Assembly (NCBI RefSeq): GCF_043226085.1
Contig: NZ_CP171225.1
Coordinates: 1,860,001-1,924,000, forward strand
Source of the DNA: Amaricoccus sp003258405
Lineage (GTDB): Bacteria; Pseudomonadota; Alphaproteobacteria; Rhodobacterales; Rhodobacteraceae
DNA: 64,000 nucleotides
Reading direction: 5' to 3'
In this document: positions 52,527 to 61,195 of the stretch, piece after piece
How positions within the stretch are numbered: position 1 is the stretch's first letter
Layout: each line of letters begins with the position of its first letter
Program-made: the position numbers and the translations under genes
The notes under the pieces: generated by a model
Told to the model about the DNA's origin: nothing
What the model saw: the letters and a program-made list of their open reading frames with translations, nothing else
The model's database searches: none

Positions 52527-53219
52527 TCAGCCGAACCACATGGAGAGGATGCCGAAGCCGAGCGAGCCGAGCGCGATGACGAGTGCTGAGATGGCGATGG
52601 CCCGGAGGCCGCGGTCGGAGCCCGTCTCCAGATCCGCGGCACGCTCGGGCCGCGCCTCGAGACGGGCCTGCACCACCTCGACACGCTCGAGCATCTCGCG
52701 GAACCGTTCGATGGCGGCCTCGTCGGCGCCGGCGGCGGCCGTCTTGCGGAAGCGGGCGAGCTCCGTGCGGAGGGCGATCACCTCCTCGAAGACCCGCTCC
52801 GTCACCCGACGGTCGGGATCGGAGGAGGGCCCGGCCTTGCCGATCGGCCTGAGCACGCCGCGGGCGCCATCGGGGGCGCGCGCGATCGCCGTCACCGCGA
52901 AGGCCATGCCCGGCTCGACCGGCGGATCGATCTCCGCGACAAAACCGTATTTTCCGGTGCCGATGCCGTTTTTCACCAGATCCTCACGATGGCGGTCCGC
53001 GCGGACCGTGGCGACGAGCCGGCCTTCGCGAAAGATTTCCACATCGACGGCGACGCTAGCATCCGAGCGGTCGATTGCCCAGCCCGCGACACGGCCGGGG
53101 CGCGAGACGTCGATGACACCGTTGAGCCGGGGGCCGGAGCCCTGCGCGGCCCCGGAGGATGCCTCCTCGGCGGACGCGGGATCGGGGCTCGCCTTTTCGG
53201 GGGAATCGTTGTCCAGCAT
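52527..53219 (-). CDS. Membrane-anchored protein with GWA-type beta domain
   Basis: A 230-residue protein of unknown function. After a Ser/Ala/Glu-rich N-terminus, residues 32-100 form a beta-rich domain: LNGVIDVSRPGRVAGWAIDR, then VDVEIFREGRLVATVRADRH and GTGKYGFVAEID. This pattern is seen attached to bacterial glycosyltransferases and sulfotransferases, but its role is not established. A predicted coiled coil (about 135-195) and a C-terminal membrane helix (208-228) follow. It probably heads the operon with the GT4 gene. Confidence 0.7.
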   Translation of the reverse strand: MLDNDSPEKASPDPASAEEASSGAAQGSGPRLNGVIDVSRPGRVAGWAIDRSDASVAVDVEIFREGRLVATVRADRHREDLVKNGIGTGKYGFVAEIDPPVEPGMAFAVTAIARAPDGARGVLRPIGKAGPSSDPDRRVTERVFEEVIALRTELARFRKTAAAGADEAAIERFREMLERVEVVQARLEARPERAADLETGSDRGLRAIAISALVIALGSLGFGILSMWFG

Positions 53220-53330
53220 GGCGCCTCTGCTGCCTCCTTCAGAAAAACGTAACGGTTTGTCACCCCAATCGGGGTCTCACCCCCTGCCTAGCGCGGGCGG
53301 GTTAACGATCCGGCAAGGTGCGGGTGCGGG

Positions 53331-54494
53331 ATGCGGAGTATTGTGAAGATTGCCGCGGGCGCGCTCGCAGGGCTTCTCGCCGCGGCGCCGGGGCTCGCGG
53401 CAGGCCAGCCCGTCATCGCCGGGTCGCCCGAGACCGTCTTCGACTGGGCCGCGGCGCGTTGCGAAACCTGGGACATCCCCGACACTCCGGCGCGTGCCTG
53501 GCGCACGCCCTCCGGCCGGGTTCGCCTCGTCGCGGGATCGGAACGCAGCCGCATTGCCGAGGGTCTCTCGCTCGCGACCCTGCGCCACGGCTGCCGCGTG
53601 GCCTATGAGGGCGCGGAGCGCGACGATCCCGCCGCCTATGACGACCGGGCCTGGATCGCGGCCACCTGGGCCGAAGGCACCCGGGTCATCGCCCTCGCTC
53701 ATGTGGAGTATCACGGCCATCTCCGGCCCGGGCGCTGCCCGGCGGGCGATTACATGGCCTGCTGGCGCAACGCGATCCTCGAGCTCGTCTCGGAGGACGG
53801 CGGACAGAGCTTCACCCGCCGCGGCCTCGTCGCCGCGCTCCCCTATCCCTACCCCGAAGGGGCGGGAAAGCGGGCAGGCTATTTCAGCCCGAGCAACATC
53901 TTCCGCCGGGGCGACTATCTCTACGTCTTCGTCTTCGCCGAGGCGACGGGCGCGCAGAAGCGCGGCGCCTGCCTTCTGCGGCGCCCGGTCGGTGGGGGGC
54001 CAGGCGACTGGCGAGCCTGGGACGGTGCGGGCTTCACCCGCGCCTTCGCCGATCCCTACCGGCAGGCCATCAGCGACCCCGGCGCCCATGTCTGCGAGCC
54101 CGTGCCGGGGATCCGCAGCACGATCTCCAGCGTGGTCGAAGACGGGCGCAGCGGCCGCTTTCTCGCCGTGACGCCGGCGACGCTCGAGGATGGCGATGGG
54201 GTCCGGCAGAGCGGTATCTGGTGGACGCAATCGGCAAACCTGATCGACTGGGCACGCCCGCGCCTGCTCCTCGCGGTGCCGCTGCTCTGGCGCCGCGACT
54301 GCGGGGCGGAGGCGGCCTATGCCTATCCCTCGTTCCTCGACGGCGATGGCCCCTCGGCCAATCTCGACGTGGTGGAGGGCGGCTTCTGGCTCTATCTGGT
54401 GCGGATGCCGCTCGGGGAGGATTGCTCCGTCGGCCCCGAGCGGGATCTCCTGCGCTATCCGGTCAGCCTGCCTGACGGATGGGATCGGCCTTGA
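53331..54494 (+). CDS. Exported protein, possible beta-propeller
   Basis: A 387-residue protein with a signal peptide (about 1-24, cleavage after GLAAG). Four or more segments such as WIAATWAEGTRVIALAHVEY, YFSPSNIFRRGDYLYVFVFA, FLAVTPATLEDGDGVRQSGI and GFWLYLVRMPLGED recall blades of GH43/GH32-like propellers, and six or so Cys residues suggest disulfides. I do not see a sure catalytic triad. Its last 32 bases overlap the 3' end of the acyltransferase gene on the other strand. A role on surface glycans is inferred from context only. Confidence 0.65.
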   Translation: MRSIVKIAAGALAGLLAAAPGLAAGQPVIAGSPETVFDWAAARCETWDIPDTPARAWRTPSGRVRLVAGSERSRIAEGLSLATLRHGCRVAYEGAERDDPAAYDDRAWIAATWAEGTRVIALAHVEYHGHLRPGRCPAGDYMACWRNAILELVSEDGGQSFTRRGLVAALPYPYPEGAGKRAGYFSPSNIFRRGDYLYVFVFAEATGAQKRGACLLRRPVGGGPGDWRAWDGAGFTRAFADPYRQAISDPGAHVCEPVPGIRSTISSVVEDGRSGRFLAVTPATLEDGDGVRQSGIWWTQSANLIDWARPRLLLAVPLLWRRDCGAEAAYAYPSFLDGDGPSANLDVVEGGFWLYLVRMPLGEDCSVGPERDLLRYPVSLPDGWDRP

Positions 54495-55278
54495 AGGAGG
54501 CCGCAAGCGCCTCCGGATCGGCGAGATCGGCAGGCGTGAGAACGCGGCCGGCGAAGGGCTTCACCGCCCCCGAGCCGATCTTCTCCTCGAGGATGCCGAG
54601 CGCCGTCTCCACATCGTCGAAGGGCGCCGCGAAAAGATCGTAGATCGAGTAGTTCCACCATTGGAGCGCCAGCAGCCGCTCGACGATGGCATCGGGGAAA
54701 CGCAGGCGCAGGACCCGGCCCGGCGTGCCGACCACGATGGCATAGGGCGGCACGTCCCTGACCACGGTGGCCCGCGCCCCGATGATCGCGCCAGCACCGA
54801 TGGTCACGCCCGACTTGATGAAGGCCCCCTGCCCGATCCAGACGTCCGGGCCGAGCGTGGTGATGGGGCAGCTGTCGGGGAAGGGCCGTCGGTTGGCGCG
54901 CACGAAGGGCAGGTTCGGCCCGGCCATCAGCGCGTCCCAGCCGTTCACCTGCGGATAATAGGCGGTGCGCGAGGTGGTGAGCCAATCGGTCGGGTGCTCG
55001 TGGGCTCCGATCACCACGCCGCTGGCGATCGAGCAGTAGCGTCCGGCCCGAAGGTTGTTGATCGTTCCGCCCGAGAGATTGCAGAAGGCCCCGACATCCA
55101 GAAACGCCCCCGGGGTGACGGTCGAGAGGATCGCCACCGGTGTCTCGATGCGGGAGTTCGGGTGAAGGCGCCGCACCTGGGCGAGCCCGGCGAGCTTCAC
55201 ACCGGCGGGTTCGAGGGCTGCGCGCAGCGCGCGGGTCACGGAAATCTCTGCAAGGTGATCTGTCACTGGTCTACTCAC
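54463..55278 (-). CDS. Hexapeptide-repeat acyltransferase (CatB-like)
   Basis: A 271-residue left-handed beta-helix acyltransferase. Hexapeptide turns run from about residue 45 (PVAILSTVTPGAFLDVGAFC) to 185. The active-site His is probably in SGVVIGAHEHPTDWLTTS, followed by LGPDVWIGQGAFIKSGVTIG, AGAIIGARATVVRDVPPYAI and VVGTPGRVLRLRF. The C-terminal WWNYS segment is typical of XAT/CatB O-acetyltransferases. Probably acetylates a sugar of the local glycan. Confidence 0.85.
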   Translation of the reverse strand: MSRPVTDHLAEISVTRALRAALEPAGVKLAGLAQVRRLHPNSRIETPVAILSTVTPGAFLDVGAFCNLSGGTINNLRAGRYCSIASGVVIGAHEHPTDWLTTSRTAYYPQVNGWDALMAGPNLPFVRANRRPFPDSCPITTLGPDVWIGQGAFIKSGVTIGAGAIIGARATVVRDVPPYAIVVGTPGRVLRLRFPDAIVERLLALQWWNYSIYDLFAAPFDDVETALGILEEKIGSGAVKPFAGRVLTPADLADPEALAASFKADPIRQAG

Positions 55279-55308
55279 GGCATGCTTCTGAAATGGAACG
55301 CGGAAGCG

Positions 55309-56730
55309 TCAGGCGCTTCGCGCAACGGATGCAGGCGGCGCCTCCGGCTGGACCGCGAGCGCCTGCTCGATCTGCTCGAGGCAGGTGCGGCTCGGCTCAT
55401 GGGCGGGATTGAGATCAACGGCATGGGCCTGCGCATCGCGCGCGCCTTCGAGATCGCCGAGGCTCCGCAACACCACACCGAGGAAATGCCAGTATTCGAA
55501 GTTCTCCGGCGCATGCGCCGTGGCCGCCCGCGCGGCCTCCGCCGCCTCGGCCGCGCAGCCGGAACGGAGCAGGTATTCGCCGCGGATCCGGTGCGTGGGC
55601 GCATGATGCGGAAGCCACGAGACCGCGCGGCCGAGGGCTGCCATCGCCGGCGCCGTCTCGCCCTTGTCCCAGGCAAGCCGCGCGTCGCGGATGCAGATCT
55701 CCGCCTCGAGCCGCCGGATATGCCGCGTGTTCTCGACCTGGAGTGCCGCGGCGATGGCGGCGAAATCCCCGAGCGTCGCCGCCGCCCCGCCACAGGTTTC
55801 GGGATAGGAGCTGAAATCCTCCGGGAAAAGGCTCGCAAGATCCGGGAAGTGCCGCACGCGCACCGCCTCGTTCGAGGCCCGGAACATCGCATAGAACGCT
55901 TCTGCCGCGGCGCGGGCAGGCTTGGCGCCGCTGCCGGGAAAATGCTCGGCAAGGCTTGCCGACAGCGGGCCGAGCACCGCATCGAGCGGCAGGCCTTCGA
56001 TCGGCGTCACATGGCCATTGAGGTGGCGCAGGAATTCCTGCGCGGCGGGATTGACCGATTCGTTCTGGTTGCCGGTGGCAATGAACTCTTCCGGCGCCCC
56101 GATCTCCCAGGTCTCGAGGAAGTCCTGCACCACGGAGCCGCCGCTCAGCCGCTTGCGATCGAAGAGGCGCACGGTGACGTTCTCGCGGCCGAAGGCATCC
56201 TCCCAGAGCCGGAGCGAGCGATCGTAGTTGAAGTAGGGATCCTCGCCATTGGTGCGGGGCAGGATATCGCCCTCGGTCCCGCCGCTCTTCAGCCGGGTGG
56301 AGTAGAGGCTGACGGCGACCTGATCCTGGCGGCGGAGATAGATCGAGATGCGGATCTCGTCGAAATGCGGTGCGAGAAAGCGGCGCAGCGTCTCGACCTC
56401 GTCGGGGCTGGTGAGGCGGCTGTGGCAGTGTTCGTTGCAGAAGATCGCGGTGCGCGTGCCGTCGAGCTCGGCCTTCGCCGCCGCACGCATCCGTTCGCGC
56501 ATCGGCCGGACATCGCTCGGGGCATGGATCCCCCACTGCGCCCGGATCGCATCCATCCGCATCGGGGACATGGCGAAGGCCGCGAGCCCGGTCTGGTTCA
56601 CCTCGCCGCAGAAGCGGGGATAGACGAACCCCTTCTCCGCGAGCCGGCTGCGGTTGGCGGCGAGAAACGCCTGCAGGCTGGTCGTGCCTGTCTTCTCCGT
56701 ACCGATCTGGATAATCGCGCGTCTTGTCAT
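55309..56730 (-). CDS. Sulfotransferase-like protein with TPR tail
   Basis: A 473-residue protein. The N-terminus RRAIIQIGTEKTGTTSLQAF contains the 5'-phosphosulfate-binding loop (residues 8-19), and the segment RISIYLRRQDQVAVSLYSTR matches the 3'-phosphate-binding Arg/Ser region of PAPS-dependent sulfotransferases. The last 140 residues form tetratricopeptide-like helices (APTHRIRGEYLLRSGCAAEA, FEYWHFLGVVLRSLGDLEGA). ATG 56730 begins the family sequence. It may sulfate a surface polysaccharide, or act in a related glycan step. It lies 81 bases after the HlyD-like gene. Confidence 0.8.
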   Translation of the reverse strand: MTRRAIIQIGTEKTGTTSLQAFLAANRSRLAEKGFVYPRFCGEVNQTGLAAFAMSPMRMDAIRAQWGIHAPSDVRPMRERMRAAAKAELDGTRTAIFCNEHCHSRLTSPDEVETLRRFLAPHFDEIRISIYLRRQDQVAVSLYSTRLKSGGTEGDILPRTNGEDPYFNYDRSLRLWEDAFGRENVTVRLFDRKRLSGGSVVQDFLETWEIGAPEEFIATGNQNESVNPAAQEFLRHLNGHVTPIEGLPLDAVLGPLSASLAEHFPGSGAKPARAAAEAFYAMFRASNEAVRVRHFPDLASLFPEDFSSYPETCGGAAATLGDFAAIAAALQVENTRHIRRLEAEICIRDARLAWDKGETAPAMAALGRAVSWLPHHAPTHRIRGEYLLRSGCAAEAAEAARAATAHAPENFEYWHFLGVVLRSLGDLEGARDAQAHAVDLNPAHEPSRTCLEQIEQALAVQPEAPPASVARSA

Positions 56731-56811
56731 GGGTTTGTCCCCCTCTCCCTGAAGGGAAAGCCTAGCACCGGGAGGATTGACCGAAGGTGAACGGACGAGG
56801 CGCATCCGGGC

Positions 56812-58146
56812 TCACTCCTCCCGGAAGGCCTTGCGCACATGCCGCAGCAGCGGCTCGAGCAGGTATTCCCCCGCCCGGCGCTCGCCGATCCGGATCGACA
56901 CCTCGACCGGCATCCCCGGCACAAGTTCGGCGTCCTGGAGGCTCGCGACCTCCTCGGCGTCGAGCGTCACCCGCGCCTCGAAATAGTTCGAGCCATCCTT
57001 CGGATCGGTGAGCAGGTCGGCCGAGACATAGCTCACCTCGCCATCGATCATCGGCGCCCGCGCCCGCTTGTAGGCGGTGAGCCGCACGGTGGCGGGCCGG
57101 CCGACGTGAACGGTGTCGATGGCATCGGGCGCAAGGCGCGTCTCGATGACGAGCTGATCCTCCCCGGGCACGATGTCCATGATCGGCGCGCCGGACCCCA
57201 CGATGGCACCCGGCGTGATGGTGAAGATCTCCACCACCCGGCCGGTCTGCGGCGCGCGCAGCCGGTGGCGTTCGAGCACGTCCTGCCCGGCCCGGATGCG
57301 GCTCTCGAGCCCCTCCATCTCGCGGCTCGCCTCGGCCAGACGGGTGCCGGCCTCGGCAACACGCTGGCTCTCGAGCGTCCCGATGTCGGCGCGTGCCCGC
57401 GCGATGTCCTGCCGCGCGGCCTCGGCAAGGCCGTGATACTCGTCGCGGTCGCCCTCCAGGGCTGCGATGGTGCGCTCGAGTTCGAGCAGCTTCTGGCGCG
57501 GTGTCGCGCCCTTCTTGACCAGGGTCTCGGTCCAGTCACGCTCCTCGCGCCAGAGCGTGGCCTGACGCTCGGAGGAGGCGGCCTGCGCCTCGTCGGCGGA
57601 GACCTGCGCGGCGAGCTGGTCGATCTGGCGGTTGAGCCCGTTGAGCTGGCCCGCATGGGCGCGAAGCCGCGCATCGAAGAGGCGCTCTTCCGCGGCGATG
57701 CGCCGGGCCCGCTCGGCCTCCGGCACGGCCGCGGCGGCCTCGGGCAGATCGGCACGGTCGAGCGCGGTCGCGCCCGCCTCCTCGGCGCGCAGCCGCCAGA
57801 TCTCGAAGATGAGCGCGGTATGATCCGTCTCGAACTGCGCCAGAGCCTCGCGGGTCTGGGTCGCATCGAGCGTGGCGACGATCTGGCCCTGTTCGACCCG
57901 GTCGCCCGCCTTCACCCAGAGCTTCTCGAGAATGCCGCCCTCGAGATGCTCCACCGTCTTGCGCTGGCTCTCTGCGAGCAGCACGCCCTGCGTCACCACC
58001 GCTGCATCGAGCCGGGCATACATCCCCCAGCCGATCGCGGTGCCGAAGAGGCAGACGATGGCCAGAAGCGCGGTCAGGAACACGCCCCGATAGGACGGCA
58101 ACGGCCCATCGCCGGCAAGATGCCCGGGATCGGTGATGGCGGTCAT
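56812..58146 (-). CDS. HlyD/PrtE-type membrane fusion protein
   Basis: Periplasmic adaptor of a type I secretion system, 444 residues. One N-terminal membrane helix (about 22-44: YRGVFLTALLAIVCLFGTAI), then a lipoyl half-motif (QRKTVEHLEGGILEKLWVKA), a long coiled-coil hairpin (about 100-290), the second half-motif (RLRAPQTGRVVEIFTITPGA) and a beta-barrel/MPD C-terminus (VEVSIRIGERRAGEYLLEPL). The start overlaps the ABC gene stop by four bases. The TolC-type outer membrane partner is not in the window. Confidence 0.92.
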   Translation of the reverse strand: MTAITDPGHLAGDGPLPSYRGVFLTALLAIVCLFGTAIGWGMYARLDAAVVTQGVLLAESQRKTVEHLEGGILEKLWVKAGDRVEQGQIVATLDATQTREALAQFETDHTALIFEIWRLRAEEAGATALDRADLPEAAAAVPEAERARRIAAEERLFDARLRAHAGQLNGLNRQIDQLAAQVSADEAQAASSERQATLWREERDWTETLVKKGATPRQKLLELERTIAALEGDRDEYHGLAEAARQDIARARADIGTLESQRVAEAGTRLAEASREMEGLESRIRAGQDVLERHRLRAPQTGRVVEIFTITPGAIVGSGAPIMDIVPGEDQLVIETRLAPDAIDTVHVGRPATVRLTAYKRARAPMIDGEVSYVSADLLTDPKDGSNYFEARVTLDAEEVASLQDAELVPGMPVEVSIRIGERRAGEYLLEPLLRHVRKAFREE

Positions 58147-59876
58147 CGGCCGGCCTCCCGCATCGGTACGACGCCGTTGCCTTCGGGCCGCGCGGGCCGT
58201 TTCGGCCCGATCGCCGCCAGCACCTCGGCGCGCGGGCCGAACTGCGCCACCGCCCCTTCCCGGAGCATGAGCAGCTTGTCGGCCTTCGAGAGGATCGACA
58301 TGCGCTGGGCAACGACCAGCACGGTCGCGCCGCGCTCGCGCGCGATCTCGATGGCCCGGACGAGCGCCGCCTCGCCCTCGGCATCGAGGTTGGAGTTGGG
58401 CTCGTCGAGCACCAGCAGCTTCGGGTCGCCGAAAAGCGCGCGGGCGAGCGCGAGCCGCTGCCTCTGGCCGCCCGAGAGCCGCACACCACCATCGGTGAGC
58501 CTGGTCTGATAGCCCTGCGGCAGGCCGCCGATGAGCTCGTGGATCCCGGCGGCGCGGGCCGCACGCACCACATCCTCCATCGGCGCATCCCGAAACCGCG
58601 CAATATTGTCCTTCACGCTCGCCTCGAAGAGCGTCGGTTCCTGCGGCAGGTATCCGACGGCGGCTCCGAAGCTCGCACGCTCGTGGGCGTAGGTGCTCTG
58701 CCCGTCAAGGAAGACGCCCCCCGCGCTCGGGGCCCAGAGGCCGACGACGAGCCGGGCGAGTGTCGACTTGCCCGCCCCCGACGGCCCGATGATTCCCATG
58801 AGCTCGCCGCTCTCGACCTGGAACGAGATGTTGCGCAGGAGCGGCTTGTCGCCGCCCTGGGGCATGAAGGTCGCACGGTCGGCCACGAGCTTGCCCGAAC
58901 CCACCTCGATCGGCAGCTCGGAGCGCTGTGTCGCACCACTTTCGACCACGGTGCGGATCCGCGAATAGGACGCAAGCGCATCCACCCACTGCCGCCAGCC
59001 GTCGATCAGGTGCTCGAACGGGAGCAGCAGGCGCGACATGAGCACATTGGCGGCAATGATCGTGCCCGCCGAGGCATCGCGGCTCACCACGAGTGCCGCG
59101 CCCGTCGAGATGATGCCGATCTGGAAGCCGACGCGGAGCGTGCGCGCCACCGCCGAAAGCGCCCGCGCCGCCGCCCGGCCGCGCTCGGTGTCATCGACCG
59201 CGGTTGCCTGTGCCTGGCGCCAGCGCTGTGTCACCTCGGTCAGCATCCCCATGGCGGTGATGACCTCGGCATTGCGGATCGCCGCGGAGGTCTCGGACTG
59301 GACACGGTTGGTGGCCTGCGAGGCCCGTGCGCTCGGCCGCCGCACGATGATCTCGGTTGCGATGGCCATGCCGGTGAGCACGATCGCCCCCGCGAGCCCG
59401 ACGAGCCCGTAGATCGGGTGCAGCAGGAAGAGCACGAAGAGGAACATCGGCGCGACGATGAGATCGATCGGGAGCGCGATGGCGCCGCCCGCGATGAAAT
59501 TGCGCAGATCGCTCACGTCCCGCATCACGCCCGCGGCCGCAAGCGGTCCCTGGCGCAGCGTGGTCTCCACCGCCGAGCGGAAGACCGGATGACCGAGCCG
59601 CGAGACCAGCCGCCCGCCGAGGATCACGAAGATCCGCGAGCGGAGGAAGTCTATGGCCGCCTGAAAGACCAGCACCACGGCAACGAGGGTCGCGAGCGCG
59701 CCGAGCGTCTCGAGACTGCCGCTCGAGAGCACCCGATCGTATACCTGGATCGTGTAGAGCGGCAGCGCGAGATGCATGAGGTTGAGGAAAAGCCCGATCA
59801 CGCCCGCGGCGGCCGCACCGCGGGCAATGTCGCGCAGCGTGGCGCGGCAGGCGTCCTCGGGCGGGCGCACGCTCAT
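58143..59876 (-). CDS. PrtD-family type I secretion ABC transporter
   Basis: A 577-residue fused membrane-ATPase half transporter. The N-terminal part lacks a C39 peptidase domain and opens IGLFLNLMHLALPLYTIQVY, DRVLSSGSLETL, the PrtD/RaxB-like signature. The ATPase domain has IIGPSGAGKSTLARLVVGLW, YLPQEPTLFEASVKDNIARF, LSGGQRQRLALARALFG and LLVLDEPNSNLD. Exports substrates bearing C-terminal type I signals. Start overlaps the GT4 gene upstream (4 bases). In rhizobia a similar pair, PrsD/PrsE, lies with polysaccharide genes and exports glycanases. Confidence 0.93.
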   Translation of the reverse strand: MSVRPPEDACRATLRDIARGAAAAGVIGLFLNLMHLALPLYTIQVYDRVLSSGSLETLGALATLVAVVLVFQAAIDFLRSRIFVILGGRLVSRLGHPVFRSAVETTLRQGPLAAAGVMRDVSDLRNFIAGGAIALPIDLIVAPMFLFVLFLLHPIYGLVGLAGAIVLTGMAIATEIIVRRPSARASQATNRVQSETSAAIRNAEVITAMGMLTEVTQRWRQAQATAVDDTERGRAAARALSAVARTLRVGFQIGIISTGAALVVSRDASAGTIIAANVLMSRLLLPFEHLIDGWRQWVDALASYSRIRTVVESGATQRSELPIEVGSGKLVADRATFMPQGGDKPLLRNISFQVESGELMGIIGPSGAGKSTLARLVVGLWAPSAGGVFLDGQSTYAHERASFGAAVGYLPQEPTLFEASVKDNIARFRDAPMEDVVRAARAAGIHELIGGLPQGYQTRLTDGGVRLSGGQRQRLALARALFGDPKLLVLDEPNSNLDAEGEAALVRAIEIARERGATVLVVAQRMSILSKADKLLMLREGAVAQFGPRAEVLAAIGPKRPARPEGNGVVPMREAGR

Positions 59877-61195
59877 TCCGCGGCCTGCTGCGGAGCCTGG
59901 GCCTCCGCCGCCGTGTCGTGCGCGGCGAGGGCGGCTCTACGGTTCCGGCGCTCGATCAGGCGCTCGAAGAGGCGCGCGTGCTGCCGTCCGGTCTCGATCG
60001 CCGTCATCGGCGGCTCGATATTGCTGCGCAGCCGGTCCCAGAGCTCGGGCTCGCGGATGGCGCGGGCGAGCTTCTCGGCAAGGCTCTCGGCATTCGAGGC
60101 GCGGAAGTGCAGCCCGTCGATGCCGTCACGCACCTTTTCGGCCATGCCGCCGATATCGGACGCGATGATCGGCCGGCCGTGGAAGAAGGCCTCCTGGATC
60201 ACCACGGGGCTGTTTTCCCACCAGGTCGACGGCACGATCATCCAGTCGACCTCGCGCATGAGATTGGGCAGATCCGGGCTCTTGTAGGAGCCCATGAAGC
60301 GGACCCGGCGCCCGGCGATGCGGAAGAGCTCCTTCACCGCCGCCTGGAAATCCTCCGGCTGGTGCTCGAGATTGCCGCCATAGACATAGAGGATCGAATC
60401 GCCCCAGACGTCGGCAGGCACGCGGGTCACCGCATCGATCAGCACCTTGATCCCCTTGAACGGGTTGAGCTGGCCGAAATAGGCGAACCGGTTGCGCCGC
60501 CCCCCTGGCGCCACCGGCCGTGCGGGCGCGACCTGGCCGCCCTCGAGCCCGTTCTCGATCATCACCAGCTTCTCTGGCGGCAGCCCCCAGTCGGCAAAGC
60601 GCGAGAGCAGGAATTTCGACGGGCTGACGAAGGCATCGACCTCGGTCAGGAAGCTCTTGATGAAGATCTCGCGCCGGAGCAGGTTCGCCGCTCCGATCTC
60701 GGGAAAGCAGACGCCGCAGTCCGAGGGCGATGCCTTGGTGCAGAGCGCCCCGTTCGTTGCCTTGATCATCTGCCCGTGATGGGCGCAGATCGGCAGATAC
60801 TCGTGAAGCGTGTAGACGATCGGCACATCGCCCAGCGCGCGACGCGCCGCCCGGATGGCCTGGATGCCGAACCCCATGATGTGGTGGAAGTTCACCACAT
60901 CCGGGTTGAGATCGGCGAGGAAGCGCTCGAAATGCCGCATCAGGTCGTCCATCCCGTTGGTCGCGAGATGGAACCAGTCGTAATCGTTCGACCAGTAGAG
61001 CGTCTCGTCCGGCCCCTGGCCCAGAGACATGAGCGGCGTCGCCTTGTGGCGCATCACCGGCGGCGCGACGCCCGCGAGATAATGGGACTCCCAGCCTTCC
61101 TGCTGCTTGATGCCCTGGAAGACGTTGTAGGAGGCGACCTGCGCACCGCCGATCGAGAAGGCGGGATGCGCGTGGCTGAGGAACAGGGCCTTCAT
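59873..61195 (-). CDS. GT4-family glycosyltransferase
   Basis: A 440-residue GT-B enzyme. The N-terminal acceptor domain begins KALFLSHAHPAFSIGGAQVA and continues with NFHHIMGFGIQAIRAARRAL, VYTLHEYLPICAHHGQM and a Cys cluster (CTKASPSDCGVCFPE). The donor domain has FAYFGQLNPFKGIKVLIDAV, VDWMIVPSTWWENSPVVIQE (E-x7-E-type site) and IIASDIGGMAEKVRDGIDGL. ATG 61195 overlaps the upstream stop. Closely similar in its donor domain to the partial gene at the window end. Confidence 0.9.
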   Translation of the reverse strand: MKALFLSHAHPAFSIGGAQVASYNVFQGIKQQEGWESHYLAGVAPPVMRHKATPLMSLGQGPDETLYWSNDYDWFHLATNGMDDLMRHFERFLADLNPDVVNFHHIMGFGIQAIRAARRALGDVPIVYTLHEYLPICAHHGQMIKATNGALCTKASPSDCGVCFPEIGAANLLRREIFIKSFLTEVDAFVSPSKFLLSRFADWGLPPEKLVMIENGLEGGQVAPARPVAPGGRRNRFAYFGQLNPFKGIKVLIDAVTRVPADVWGDSILYVYGGNLEHQPEDFQAAVKELFRIAGRRVRFMGSYKSPDLPNLMREVDWMIVPSTWWENSPVVIQEAFFHGRPIIASDIGGMAEKVRDGIDGLHFRASNAESLAEKLARAIREPELWDRLRSNIEPPMTAIETGRQHARLFERLIERRNRRAALAAHDTAAEAQAPQQAAE

